From: Diplolepis rosae
Lineage: Eukaryota > Arthropoda > Insecta > Hymenoptera > Diplolepididae
Direction: 5' to 3'
Assembly (NCBI GenBank): GCA_030998225.1
Contig: JAPYXD010000466.1
Coordinates: 3,761,001-3,825,000, forward strand
Length of the DNA: 64,000 nucleotides
Each line of letters opens with the position of its first letter. The stretch's first letter is position 1. The notes below the pieces were generated by a model, which had not been told where the DNA came from, ran no database searches, and worked only from the letters and a program-made list of their open reading frames with translations. Below are positions 36,871-47,687 of this stretch, one piece after another. The position numbers and the translations under genes are program-made.

Positions 36871-37225
36871 TTTATTAAAAGTGACTGAAATGTATACTGA
36901 AAATCGAGCGCGAAGCGCGAGCGTCATGATGAGAATTTGTTCCTTAAGGCTAATAGAGCCTTAAGTGAATTGAATTTCCTGTTTAACTTAAATTCAAAAA
37001 GAAATAGAGTGACTTTGAGAAAATGTGTAATTTACATCATCTGTAATATAATTATAAAATTAGTTTGAGCTTCAGTATCAAATTATAAGAAATAAACTTA
37101 AATGTATCATTACAACCTATAAATTTAGATATAGCATGCGAAACATTTGTTAAACACGAAGAAATTGTAACACCTAAAAAGCTGGAGGGAGAAAAATGTA
37201 AAGTTTATAATGAATATGTCGATAT
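36871..37225. other. Junction region with GC hairpin and dispersed repeat
   Basis: Contains a GAGCGCGAAGCGCGAGCG mini-palindrome at about 36905 and a 45-bp word at about 37068-37113 (TTCAGTATCAAATTATAAGA...) that recurs inverted at 54156-54200. There is no gene. This is where the 3' end of G3 (rest of env and left LTR) should be, but neither is present. Confidence 0.5.
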
Positions 37226-37813
37226 TTAATAATAATTTAATAATAACGAATATTGCGATTCTATTTTGTTGATAGTTTCATTAAATTCTTTTTGAAGGAT
37301 TTGTATTTGGTTAGTTTTCTTGGTTAAATCTTGGTGAATATTATTCACTTCTGCTTTTATTATGTGGATTTGTTTTCCAATTATTTTACTGATGTTATTT
37401 TGCTTTTCATAAATATCATTTATTGCTTCGTTGTATTCCTGTGCGTCGTCGGAAGTCATGACTCCTATTACTGGTCCTAGAATGCTGCCTATGAATCCTA
37501 GAAGAGGTGCTCTTCGCCTAAGCATGGTCCTGGGAGGGATTATTTCATGGGGTATGTCCTGGTGTAATTACATTAATATTGTACTTAAATCCTCATTTAT
37601 AGTTTCAAGTTGATGTAGCTTTTCATTGAGGCTATCCAATTTTATAATATCTTTGCAATTAGTACTTTTCAGTCGATTTGGGCATATCTTGTAGATTTTC
37701 TGAATTTCTGATTTTATTTTGTCGAATTGAATATGCTCCTGTAGTTTTTGGGGGTCCATGAATAGTATTCCTGTACAGATCATTGTTGCTTGGCCTAGGA
37801 TCTGGGCAATCAT
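37226..37813 (-). pseudogene. G3 env, Baculo-F-like envelope protein, truncated
   Basis: Two minus-strand frames. 37813-37568 begins with a hydrophobic signal-like segment and has cysteines (ICPNRL..NCKDII). 37525-37226 carries an RRR cleavage-like site followed by a hydrophobic glycine-rich fusion-peptide region and then a heptad-like helix. This is the Baculo-F/errantivirus env layout. A frame change separates the two pieces, and the C-terminal half with the membrane anchor is missing at the junction near 37220. Confidence 0.75.
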
Positions 37814-38501
37814 CCTGTTGTTTGTCTACTTGTCTACAAAAGTAAGGTTTGTGTTAGAATTTTATCAAATTTTTATCAGGGATGTTATCTTCTGTTACTT
37901 TATTGTGTTGATAAGGGAAGAAAGAATAAGGCAACCTCCATATCCTCTCCCTTGATTTCTTTATTCCCTTATTTTCGTGAACTCAGAATATGCCGACGTG
38001 AAACAAGAAAAAAAAAATTATTAAATATAAAAGTGATGTAATTATATATAAGAATATGAAATAGTTAATGAGTTTTTGAGACTACCAATCAATTGCATAA
38101 ATTTTATCAAATACTATAGGTGTTTTGGGATTTGAATTATTGCTTGAACTTTTTATGTTTAAACTCTTTCAAATTTATTTTACAAAGTTTGTATAGATAG
38201 GTATAATATAATTTGTACATTGGTATAATGGTAATGTACGACTAATCTAGTTATAATGTGTATCTGAGAAATTATCTATAATACTAGTAGTGATATATGG
38301 TATGAATCATGAGTAATGCTAACTAATTATAACTTTGTTAATCCTATAATGTATAGCTTTATAAGTTGAAAGATAATAATGAAGATGTTTGTTTGTTATA
38401 ACATTAGTGGTAATGCGTCTGTCGATGCATAGTAGGGGTTTCCTAGCGAATTTTACTAGCTAAGTTGTATTCTATGAATTTCATATTGAAGGAAGACTTC
38501 T
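37814..38501. other. AT-rich spacer between G3 accessory frame and env
   Basis: About 690 bp with no open frame longer than chance and no recognised motif. Confidence 0.5.
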
Positions 38502-39093
38502 CTAGGGCGTCAGATAGATAAGATTTGTATTTTCATCCCCTTGTGGAGGACCCCAGAAGTCTTCTTCAGTATATTCCTGATCGTCGGGAAGCCGCTTGTT
38601 TCGTTTAATTTGTTTTTTACAATTTGCCATAGTATGGCCCCTCAAATAACAGTATTCGCAGCAAGTTTCCCATTTGTACAATTTGATTAATAAAGTCGCG
38701 GGGTTGTCCATACAAATAACGTACTGTTCGTCCCTACTATTACAATCATTTTTGTGCTCACTAAAAAAATACAGCTTTTCAAGGGCCGTTAACATTTTTC
38801 TCGCGGCCTCATGTTCTGCGCTACGTATTTTTCTTTCCCCGTTGCTTATGGTACTGAATTTATTCTCGCGTCTGCGGTCTTCTACTTCGCACCTAACGAC
38901 GAAAACTTTTGCGTTATCGGCTCCCGTGGTTTCCTCTAATGTGTATTTTGGTTTAGTAAAACTTTACTCTGCCGCCAGCTCCTCTAACTGCCCTTTAGCG
39001 AACCGCAGGTTATTTATCTCCCCTTTTGGATGGAGGGTAGCGGGATATATCTTTCCCTTTGGTGGTTGCGTATTAATGACGGACATGAGTTTC
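38502..39093 (-). pseudogene. G3 accessory gene: dsRNA-binding domain plus CCHC zinc knuckle
   Basis: Read on the minus strand from an ATG at 39086, the frame runs about 40 codons, meets a TAA at 38966-38964, then stays open for 153 codons to 38502. Around and after the stop the sequence has the pattern of a double-stranded-RNA-binding domain: helix 1, KPKYTLEETTG, a DNAKVFVVRCEVED strand pair, then GERKIRSAEHEAARKMLTAL, which matches the basic, Ala-rich helix 2 of the family. About 30 residues later comes the CCHC knuckle CEYCYLRGHTMANC, and G3 gag itself shows no knuckle. A TACTAAC (39117-39111) and a pyrimidine-rich acceptor ending at 39094 lie just before the ATG. Role inferred: RNA binding, perhaps silencing suppression. 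The stop makes this copy non-functional as it stands. Confidence 0.7.
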
Positions 39094-39117
39094 CTGTAAA
39101 AGAAAATTGGGTTAGTA
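39094..39117 (-). promoter_or_regulatory. Candidate branch point and 3' splice site before the G3 accessory gene
   Basis: The minus strand shows TACTAAC followed by CCAATTTTCTTTTACAG, a textbook branch point and 3' splice site, 8 nt before the accessory ATG. Errantiviruses make env from a spliced subgenomic RNA, so this site could deliver the accessory frame the same way. Confidence 0.55.
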
Positions 39118-39127
39118 ATTTTAAATT

Positions 39128-42100
39128 TTAGTAGTGTACTAACTTAAGTTTGTTAAAATGTTTCTGGAATAGTTTTCCGTCGGGTTTTTCCAAGATGGCG
39201 TTGTTTTTGTCTAATATTTTTATAAGGGTGTAGGGGCCATGATATTTACTATCCAATTTCCCGTGCGTTTTAACTTCCCTTTGGACGTATACTTGATCTC
39301 CTACATTTCCTAAAAATGGCCTTACCTTTCGGTCATAATTTTCTTTTGAGTGTTCCTTCGCGGTGATCAAACTTTTTGCTGCTATTAATTAATTTGCGAA
39401 GGGTAGAAGTTGGTCCCAATCGTCGTAGGTTTCTGCATACGTCCTTGTGTAATCCATTAATACGGCATGGGTCCTTTCCAGGGATCCGTTTGATTGCGGT
39501 CTATATCCAGAGATGGTAACTTGTTTTACCCCGAAAATTTTTGATAATTTTCTGAGTAAATTATTGATGAAACTTCCTCCCCTGTCTGTGAGTATGGCTC
39601 TCGGGGCTCCGTATTGTGAGAATAAGTGTTTTGCTATTGCATGAGCGATAGTAGTTGCCGAAATATCCGGTATGGGGACGGCTATGCAGTACTTAGATAA
39701 ATTGTCCTGCATAGTGAGAATATGTTTATTACCGTCAGGGGTGGTAGACAATTTTCCTACTGTGTCTAAGGATACTTTGTCGAAGGTGTCGAGGGGTGTA
39801 TCGGTGATTAACATGGGTTCGTGAATTTTTGCCCGTACAATTTTTTGTTTCTGGCAAATGTCACATGTTCTGACAAATTCAGTAACTTGATCTTTTAGTC
39901 CTGGCCACATGTATCTTTCTCTAATTCTTCGATACGTTTTATTTATGCCTTTGTGACCCCCAATTTTACTCTCATGATTTTCAGAAATAATTTGAGTACG
40001 TACCTCCTCTGGAAGTATATTTACGTTGCCATAACATATCGTTATTTCTATTTTTGAATTAGTGAATTCTTGAGTTAGTATCTCGCGCAATTTTCCTTTT
40101 GGTAATGTGTCACTAAAATCTCCATGTTTTGAAATGCGAAATCCCGAAATATTTTCCTTTTCTAAAGCTATTCTCAAATTATGTACGGCTACTCTAACGT
40201 ATTCTTCGTTTATTTCATCAAAATGGTTTTGTTTAACTATGAGTGAATATATGTTAAAGTGTTTATGAGGGGTGATAAGCACTTCCCCTATTTTAGGTTT
40301 CCTATCTTTCAGGTCCTGAGGGTCTACTGCTCCCAGGTCCACTAGTAGTCGGCTCACGGGGGTGACAAACTCACAGTCAGCCGAGAGAAAATGTACATAG
40401 TTATTCTTTAAATAAGTGAGATTCTCTCGACAGCTATTTAGTCTGACCGGCACGTTTTTACTACTGTGCGTCTCCGTTCTACTGGACATTTCACAGGCCC
40501 TAGGCAGTGCCGGAGGGATGCAAGTGATTGACGGTCGCGAATGGTCAGACGGCAAACTAGTGGTATCCATGGTAAGTTCGTCTGAGTATGTAGGTATATT
40601 TATTCCCATTCTGCGAGTATTATTTTTGTCAGTTGATAGATTGAAATTAGGGTCGTTATCGAGTTTTTCTGGAAAGGGCGTGGAAATAGCCCTGGGTTTT
40701 CTTAGTGCTGAGGGGGTATATTTCCCTAAAGCATCCGGGGTTGAAGCTATTCCAGGGTGAAAAGTGACACTTTTTCTGGTGTGAGCGTGTAAATTTCTGA
40801 CCGGGGCTTCTTCATCTGAGGATGAAATACCCGGGTCCAGATTTTCCTCAATTTCGGAATTTGTCACCTTTCTTTTTTCCTGAGTCTCTTTTAGTATTTC
40901 TTCAGCTATTTTTATAGCTGATTCAATTCTGTTCGTGAATTCGGTCTCGCTTTCAGGTTCCATTTCTTCAATGGCATCAAGGAGCTCTTGATTATTTTCT
41001 CCTTCCGAAACTGCTGTGACTTCAAGAAGTGGGGCTTCTTCATTCACTTCTGTCTTCTCCAGCCAGTCTTCATGTGCCTTCAAGGATTGTTTAAATCGTG
41101 AAAATGATTTCTCTATATTTTCTTTAGTGGAATCAGGCCTTTTTTGTTCCATCTGGTCTGTTTCCTGTTCTTCTTCTGTCATACTGTCATCACTGTCGCT
41201 GGGTGGCGGACTCACCGTTTTAATGGGTCCTGCTTCTTGCTTTTCGGTCATAGGGGTTAACTCTTCCTGATCTTCTGGGAAGAATTCAGTTGAGCACTCT
41301 GGTGCTTTTGCCGGTGCACTCTTAGGTATTGTTGACGATGGGTACGCTGCAGGTGGTAAATTCAGGCTCGGTAACATACTTTTTCTTTTTCTGAGGATTG
41401 GGGGTGGTTCTTGATCCTCTTCTGTGTTTTCCGAACTACTATCTTCTTTATAATCTGGTCGATTCTGAACTCGTTGAGTCTCTATCCGTCGCCTAATCAG
41501 GCGTTTAGTGATGGTGCTCCTGTCCAGATCAGCTGATGTTGATGCACTAGATTTAGACCTAGCAAGGGTTGGTTTTTGAGGTTTGGAAGTAGATGGTTTA
41601 GAAGGTAAAATCCTAGACGTGAATCCTTTTTTAGTCTGAACCGCGGGTTTATTCTTGGCTTCAGGTTTTGAACCAAGCTTCGTGCTATTTTCCTCTCGTT
41701 TATTAGCTTGCCTAGTCAACATTGGCAGTAACCTGGCAGTCTGTTTTTCTTCTTTGCCTTCTTTGTCAGAATTTTCTACGATTGGATTTCTTGATAGGGC
41801 ATCAGCATTAGTATTTAATTTTCCTGGTTTGTATTTAAATTCATATTCGTAGTTTCTTAATTTTAGTCTCCAGCGAATCAGTCTTTGGCCTGGATCTTTT
41901 ACAGAATCTATCCACCTGAGGGGCTCATGGTCGCTCATGAGGGTAAATTTTCTTCCATAAATGTAGGGTCGAAATTGTTGTACCGCGTAAAGCACCGCAA
42001 GGCATTCCTTCTCCGTGGTAGAATAATTTAATTCAGGTCCAACTAACACCCTTGACATATATGCTACAGGGTATTGTAATATGGGGCTTTCGCACAGAGC

Positions 42101-43312
42101 CTGTCGTAAATCCTTGAAGCTCTTCTCTTCCTCCGGTCCCCATTTAAATACTACTTCCTTTTTTAATAAATTTGATAGAGGCTTTGCTCTTGCTGAGAAG
42201 TCCCTGATGAATCTTCTGTAATATCCAGCTAGTCCTAGGAATTGTTTTATGTTTCTTGGTGTTTTTGGTCTGGGAAATTTTTGAGCAGCCTCGATCTTTT
42301 TAGGATCTGGCTTTACTCCTTTGTCTGTAATTATGTGCCCTAAATATGCTATTTCCTTGAAAAGAAATTCGCACTTTTCCGGTTGTAGTGACAGATTGGC
42401 TTCTTTCAGTTGCTTGAGAAAACGTCTTACCTTTTTTCCGTGATCTTCTAAATCTTTTGCGTATATTACTATGTCGTCCAGGTAGACAAATAGTTCTGTC
42501 CCCTGTAGCCCTAATAGGACTTGGTCCATTAGGCGCTGGAATGTAGCCAGTGAATTTTTCAATCCCATGGGCATTCTGACGTACTCATAATGCCCATTCA
42601 ATGATGAAAATGCTGTTTTTTGTCTATCATTCGGATCTAGTTCTATTTGGTGGAAACCACTGGTCAGATCAAAAATAGAGAAATAATGTGCAGTACCTAA
42701 GTGATCTAAAATATCTGCAATATTTGGCAATGGGTATGCATCCCCAATTGTTTTCTCGTTTAGAAGCCGAAAGTCAATTACTATTCTCCATTTCTTCTTT
42801 CCTGTGGCGTCTATCTTTTTGGGTATAATCAGTAGGGGTGAGTTATAAAGAGATTTTGAGTTTTGAATTGCTCCTTCCGTCTTCATTTTTTGTATTAGTC
42901 TCTCAACTTCTTCCCTTTGAGAGGGTGAAAATCGGTATGGTCTGGTGTTAATAGGTACGTCGTCCAAGGTGTGAATTCTGTGCCGTACTAAATGAGTAGG
43001 GTTTAGGGATTCTCCTGGAAGATAAAAATTATCAGGAAAGTCTCTAATTATTTCTAGTACGTGTTCCTTTTTCTCGGGGTTTGAATGATCTAGTCGAAGG
43101 TGTTTTATCACCTCTTCAGCCTTATTTACTGGGGGTGAATAATCTTCGTCGGTAGAGTATTCGTCGCAATCCTCTCTTGGAAATTTATAATATTCAAAGG
43201 GGATGATTTCTTGCGGGGGTATTTCTATTTCGAGGTCATCATCGGTGGTGTTAATAGCGAATACATGACAAATTCCATTCGAGTTGGTTACGGCTGCTTC
43301 GCCTAATAGCAA
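39128..43312 (-). pseudogene. G3 pol: RT, RNase H, long acidic spacer, integrase
   Basis: A single open frame of 1307 codons (43312-39389), plus a separate integrase C-terminal frame (39370-39128: KYHGPYTLIKILD). RT is at residues about 120-370, with FDLTSGFHQIEL and FVYLDDIVIY (YLDD 277-280). RNase H runs to ADALSRNP (503-510) but lacks about 28 residues after ILQYP (415), including the TDAS aspartate. Residues 511 to about 960 are a low-complexity Ser/Glu/Pro-rich spacer. In the integrase the HHCC finger is H1113, H1120, C1150, C1153 and the catalytic triad is D1183, D1243, E1279, with 35 residues between the last two. After residue 1307 a stop follows and roughly 70 residues of the usual integrase linker are missing. 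It would make inactive RNase H. Confidence 0.85.
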
Positions 43313-43345
43313 GCCTTCTGTAGTTTTTATTAAGGGTAAGTACCC

Positions 43346-43793
43346 TTATTTTAATTCTGAATTTATCACTGCTATTGGGTTAGCTCGTCGAGTCCTGGCT
43401 CTTACCTTGATTGGTCCTAGTAGAGGTTCTTTGTAATCTGTGGTATTTTCTAACGCTACTCTAGATTCATTGTCTATGAACGGTATAGGTTTTGTGGGGT
43501 TGGAATGCGTCACAATAGTGTTATGCCAAAAGGATATTTCCACCTTCTCTTGTCGAAGATATTCTCGACCTAATATACAACATGAAGAGTGATTTTAGAT
43601 TTCATTAATTCGATGTTTACAGTGCCTATGGTCGAAATTCTACTTTGTGTGATTCCTGTAATTTCTATTGCTTCATTTTCATTAACCAGTAGGTCCTCAT
43701 CTAAAGCATCTAATTTAATAACATTTATGTCTGCACCTGTGTCCACTAGAAACCTTGCCTTTGACTGTAAAAGTTCCTTTGACGAAAGCTCTA
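43346..43793 (-). pseudogene. G3 protease region
   Basis: The minus strand contains ARFLVDTGADINVIKLDALD (about 43753-43690), a retropepsin active site, followed by ITGI and a flap-like region. Frame changes near 43585 and 43346 separate it from the RT frame, and the downstream piece 43543-43346 reads as the protease-RT linker. Confidence 0.75.
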
Positions 43794-44930
43794 CTACTGG
43801 GGATTCTCGACTGAGTTTGGTACAGAAGATTTTTCTCGCTTCTTGAGAAATCTCACGCTGTTCTGACGCTCTGTTTTCTCCACGCTCGTCGTCGCGTCTG
43901 TTCGGCGAGCGGAGTCGAAGTTTAAATCATTTTTATTAGCTGGAGCGGGTGATTGTGCTCTCGGGGGTGTATTAGTTCCTTTATATGGGTAATTGTGATT
44001 AGGGTAAGGGTTGTTTGATGCGAGCGAACCTGGGTAGTACGGATAAGGTTGATAGGGTAAATAAGGTGGGTATTGAAATGGGGGTGCGTAATTATTTGGG
44101 TAATTAGGCACTATTGGTGATGTAGGTCTCCTTATTATCCCTGTTGGTCCTTGTCTGGATTCCATTGCTCTATTCCTATCCGGTGATGACGCAAACCTAA
44201 CATGAGGGCTCGGGCTTCTATCTCTTGGTCCTATATAAGGTGTGGAATATCGATTTTCCGCAATATTATTGATAGGAAAATGTGGGTTTAATTGATGTCG
44301 AGCCTCATACTCGAGTGCGTATTTTAATGGTGCTTCTAATGACGAGGGATTCCGTGATTCCACCATTCCTGATATTACATCGGGTAGTCCTCGGATGAAA
44401 GCCTCTAAGGCGCAATCATTTAAGGGTAGTAGCATTTACTCCGCGTGCTGATATTTATGTTTTAACGCCGCTTGAGCTCCGGATTTTAATAGGGTAATTC
44501 TGTCGTAGAACTCGCTTACGCTTTCGCTGCGAGACATCCTAATTGTGGATATTTCATGCACATACCACGAGTAAGTTTTGTGGGGGGCAAAACGCTGTTT
44601 GAGATTCTGTATTAAATCGCTTATTGTGGAAAATATTTTTCCGTGAGTACTATCTCTTGCAGCACCCTTTAATCGCGCTAGTACCGCCATTATGTACTGC
44701 CTTTCGCAATTTGCAGGTACACTGGATTCTCCGTTTAGAACATCTTGAATAAAATCTCTAACTGGCATATTTTTTCCGTTAAAAGTGGGTATATTCATCA
44801 CTCCTTGCTGTATAGCAAAACATTCCGCCATTGAAGTGACCATGGCGTCACTAAGGGTGCGTGAGATGTTCCCTGTGAACTCTCCACCCTGCGTTTTGCC
44901 ATGAGTGGTACTATTTTTGTCGTGAGGCAC
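43794..44930 (-). pseudogene. G3 gag, one in-frame stop
   Basis: Starts at ATG 44930 (MPHDKNSTTHGKTQ). Capsid-like residues VMNIPTFNGKNMPVRDFIQD and a helical region follow, with a TAA at 44438-44436. The same frame continues at once (MLLPLNDCALEAFIRGLPD, as in capsid C-terminal domains) into a Pro/Tyr-rich tail ending at 43794. Apart from that stop the gag is intact over about 378 codons. No CCHC knuckle is present, which is usual for errantiviruses. Confidence 0.8.
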
Positions 44931-45799
44931 TTTGATTTATTTTTAGTTATTCGGCAAGTTAAATGCAATCCGTTATAATATAGTTTTTCCAGAAAACGGG
45001 AGTTTCGAATGCTCCTTGTGTGTGAAATTATATTGAATTTAATACCTGATACTCAATTTCGATTATTAATAAAAAAAAACCGACTTTTTCAAAAATTAAT
45101 TAAATTAATTAAATTAATTATTATTAATTATTCATTATTATTCATTAAAAAATTAATAAATTAATTAGATTGCCAGTGTAATGCCAAAATTTGTTTTTGA
45201 AACAAAATTGTTTTTGTAATTAGTCCTTCCAAAATTAGGTTGCCCTATATAAAATGCTTATTGTTTTTAATTATTATAATTATATCGATTTTTATTTCCA
45301 GTATTGTAATTTTTCTAAGAAATATTTAGACTTTGTCCGGAATATTTATTTTGAAAAGAGTTGGAAATGATTTTCCAATTACTCCGGACATGCCTGTACC
45401 TATTTCTGGATTTATAATGTTGAATTCGATTTCTTGCTTTAATATGGGGATTTTTACTACACCACTTGTTGTAAGGGTGGCGTTGTGTATAATGTAAATT
45501 TTGAGATGATGATGATGTTATTGATGATGGCAGAGCTTGTGATCACACGAAGTATACCAACGCTTAAAATAAGATAATTTATTTTAAGATTTTAGTCCTA
45601 AATATTTAAATTTTGACAAGTAGAAATATGTTATCCAATTATTTCTACTAAACTTATAATTTTGTAATTTTGAAAATTCCTAAAATTTGAAGCTTTATTT
45701 ATGTACAATTTTTAATCGAAATAATTGCACATATAATTTTGATTAGCTTCAATTAAATATTTTTTAAAATTATTATCAATTGTGACAACAAAAGTGACA
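44931..45799 (-). other. G3 5' leader
   Basis: Untranslated region between primer site and gag. It contains a TTAATTAAA-type AT run at about 45095-45150 and no frame of note. Confidence 0.5.
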
Positions 45800-45817
45800 A
45801 TCCCACCGCTGCCACCA
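45800..45817 (-). other. G3 primer binding site, tRNA-Leu type
   Basis: The plus strand ATCCCACCGCTGCCACCA is identical over 18 nt to the 3' end of insect tRNA-Leu with CCA. On the element strand it lies 7 nt inside the LTR that starts at 45825. Confidence 0.85.
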
Positions 45818-45824
45818 AATCAGC

Positions 45825-47687
45825 TGTTACGTCCCGAGCAAAAGGCGAGGGTAGGTTGGATTTTTGGTTGTAAGGGAGGAGGTTAGCTGATTATATCAGG
45901 TTGGTAAGGCCTGATAATTTATTTTTGTTTGTGGGTACGTTGTCACTTGTCAGGTCTATGGGCCCTGAGTTGTTCACAATGATAATAAAACACTGAATTT
46001 ACGAATATATAAGGTAATTTATTATAAATAAATAAGTTGTTGCACAAGTTTTCATAAAATGATACTTAGTTGGTAACTTATACTACTTCTCGAGATGAGA
46101 AGGCAATGTTATGAGTTTTATGCGGTTATGAGCCAAATATACAGGTTTTGAGATGCCTATATATGTAACTTCCGCAGTTGATTGTGGACGTTTTACGCTA
46201 ATATACTAGGTTTTGAGATGCCTAGGTATACAACTCACGCTCCACATTCAGCGTTATAGTTAATATAATAAGTTTTGAGATGCTTATTTATATATATAAC
46301 TTACTTGTCTACCTCTTAAATTAGAGGGCAAAAGAGAGAATTGTCGTTTATAACTCCTAATATTGCAAGTCAACGCGCACAAATCCTTGCAGGATAGCTG
46401 GGTTTCGTTTGAGTCTCCGTGAGGTAGCAAAACAACGATAAATTTTGCAGGACGTATGGTGTAAGGGATGCAAGTCCACTAGCAACTGATGTGATCAATT
46501 ATCCGCTTACGTGTCTTGTTAAGTACACGAGAAATGAATCAAACATGCACTTGTTGACAAGATAGGTTAGTTCGTCCCGATTTCAGAAATAAATCACTAT
46601 TAACCGACACGACTAAATACGACGATACACGTAATCCAAAGGAACTATCTAGCACTACGGCTTCCGGACTTGCACCACTTAAGGACCAAGGATTTTATTT
46701 ACCAAGTACCGAATGTTGAGTTGCTCATAGAAATCCAATGAGACTTACGTTTATCGAAGGGTCTGCTCACGACGTTGAACTACCGGTCCAGACCTAACAA
46801 CCGTACAACTGTTCGGAATTTAATGACAAACCTCGAGTGGTGAATCTGGGGTATATATATTATTGGATCTTCCAATAGTGACTGCAGTGGGAGTGGATCG
46901 CGCAAAATTGAATAAAGTCACGCGCCGTGCAAATTTGTATAAAGTCACGCGCGGCGCAATTCTGTATAAAGTCACGTTCGATCAAAGATCTATGTTTCCT
47001 CCCACCACGGTATATTACTATTGGTCAATGTTGATCTGCAATTTGGATGTTATATCCCTTCTATTCTCTCTCTTACCTATTCTTATTTCTAATCAACAAG
47101 TAAAGCCAGGTATGACTAAGAATACCTGTATCTACCTAGTTGTAGCTTATATTTTATGTGTTACAGCCTATAATTGATTGATTGATTGATTTTCTATAAT
47201 CAATCAATCAATATTTGTGATAACATGTTTTCTTATTTGTGGCTGGTTTAAGATTAATTAATAAATTATTTTTATCAATATAAGTAATAATTGTATGCTT
47301 AAATACTAACAGGGATGGTATATTAATTATTAATTAAAGCAGTAATTAGTCAATGTTAATGGCGCCATGCCAGTCAGGTCACTAGCGCTGCATCACTATA
47401 TTATCGACGCGTGGCATGATTCACTGACTAATTAGCGGGCGGGTAATTACCATATGGACCGACCGATGCTCTTCTTTATCACTTGTTACCAAGTGTCGAG
47501 CCGATTTATCGATGTGAGGTAGCGCATTAGTTTACCTCCGTAGAACAATTACCCGGTCCAGGTAGTAATTACCATAAGACTAAATTTAAAGAGTATTTAG
47601 TACTTATTTACGCTTGTGTATTACGTATTGCTCCTATGCAGGGGCAATAATTAAAATTTTAAAACTTAATGTTACCGGGATGTAACA
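45825..47687 (-). repeat. G3 5' LTR, about 1.86 kb, with internal tandem repeats
   Basis: The boundaries are TGTTACGTCCCG at 45825 and CGGGATGTAACA ending at 47687, inverted with one mismatch. Inside, GGTTTTGAGATGCCTA occurs three times about 60 bp apart (about 46146, 46209, 46271). A 28-bp unit, TATAAAGTCACGCGC(C/G)G, occurs three times at about 46905-46982. A small ATTGATTGATTGATT hairpin is at 47175-47215. The matching 3' LTR is absent from the window. The long LTR and repeats may hold enhancers. Confidence 0.7.
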
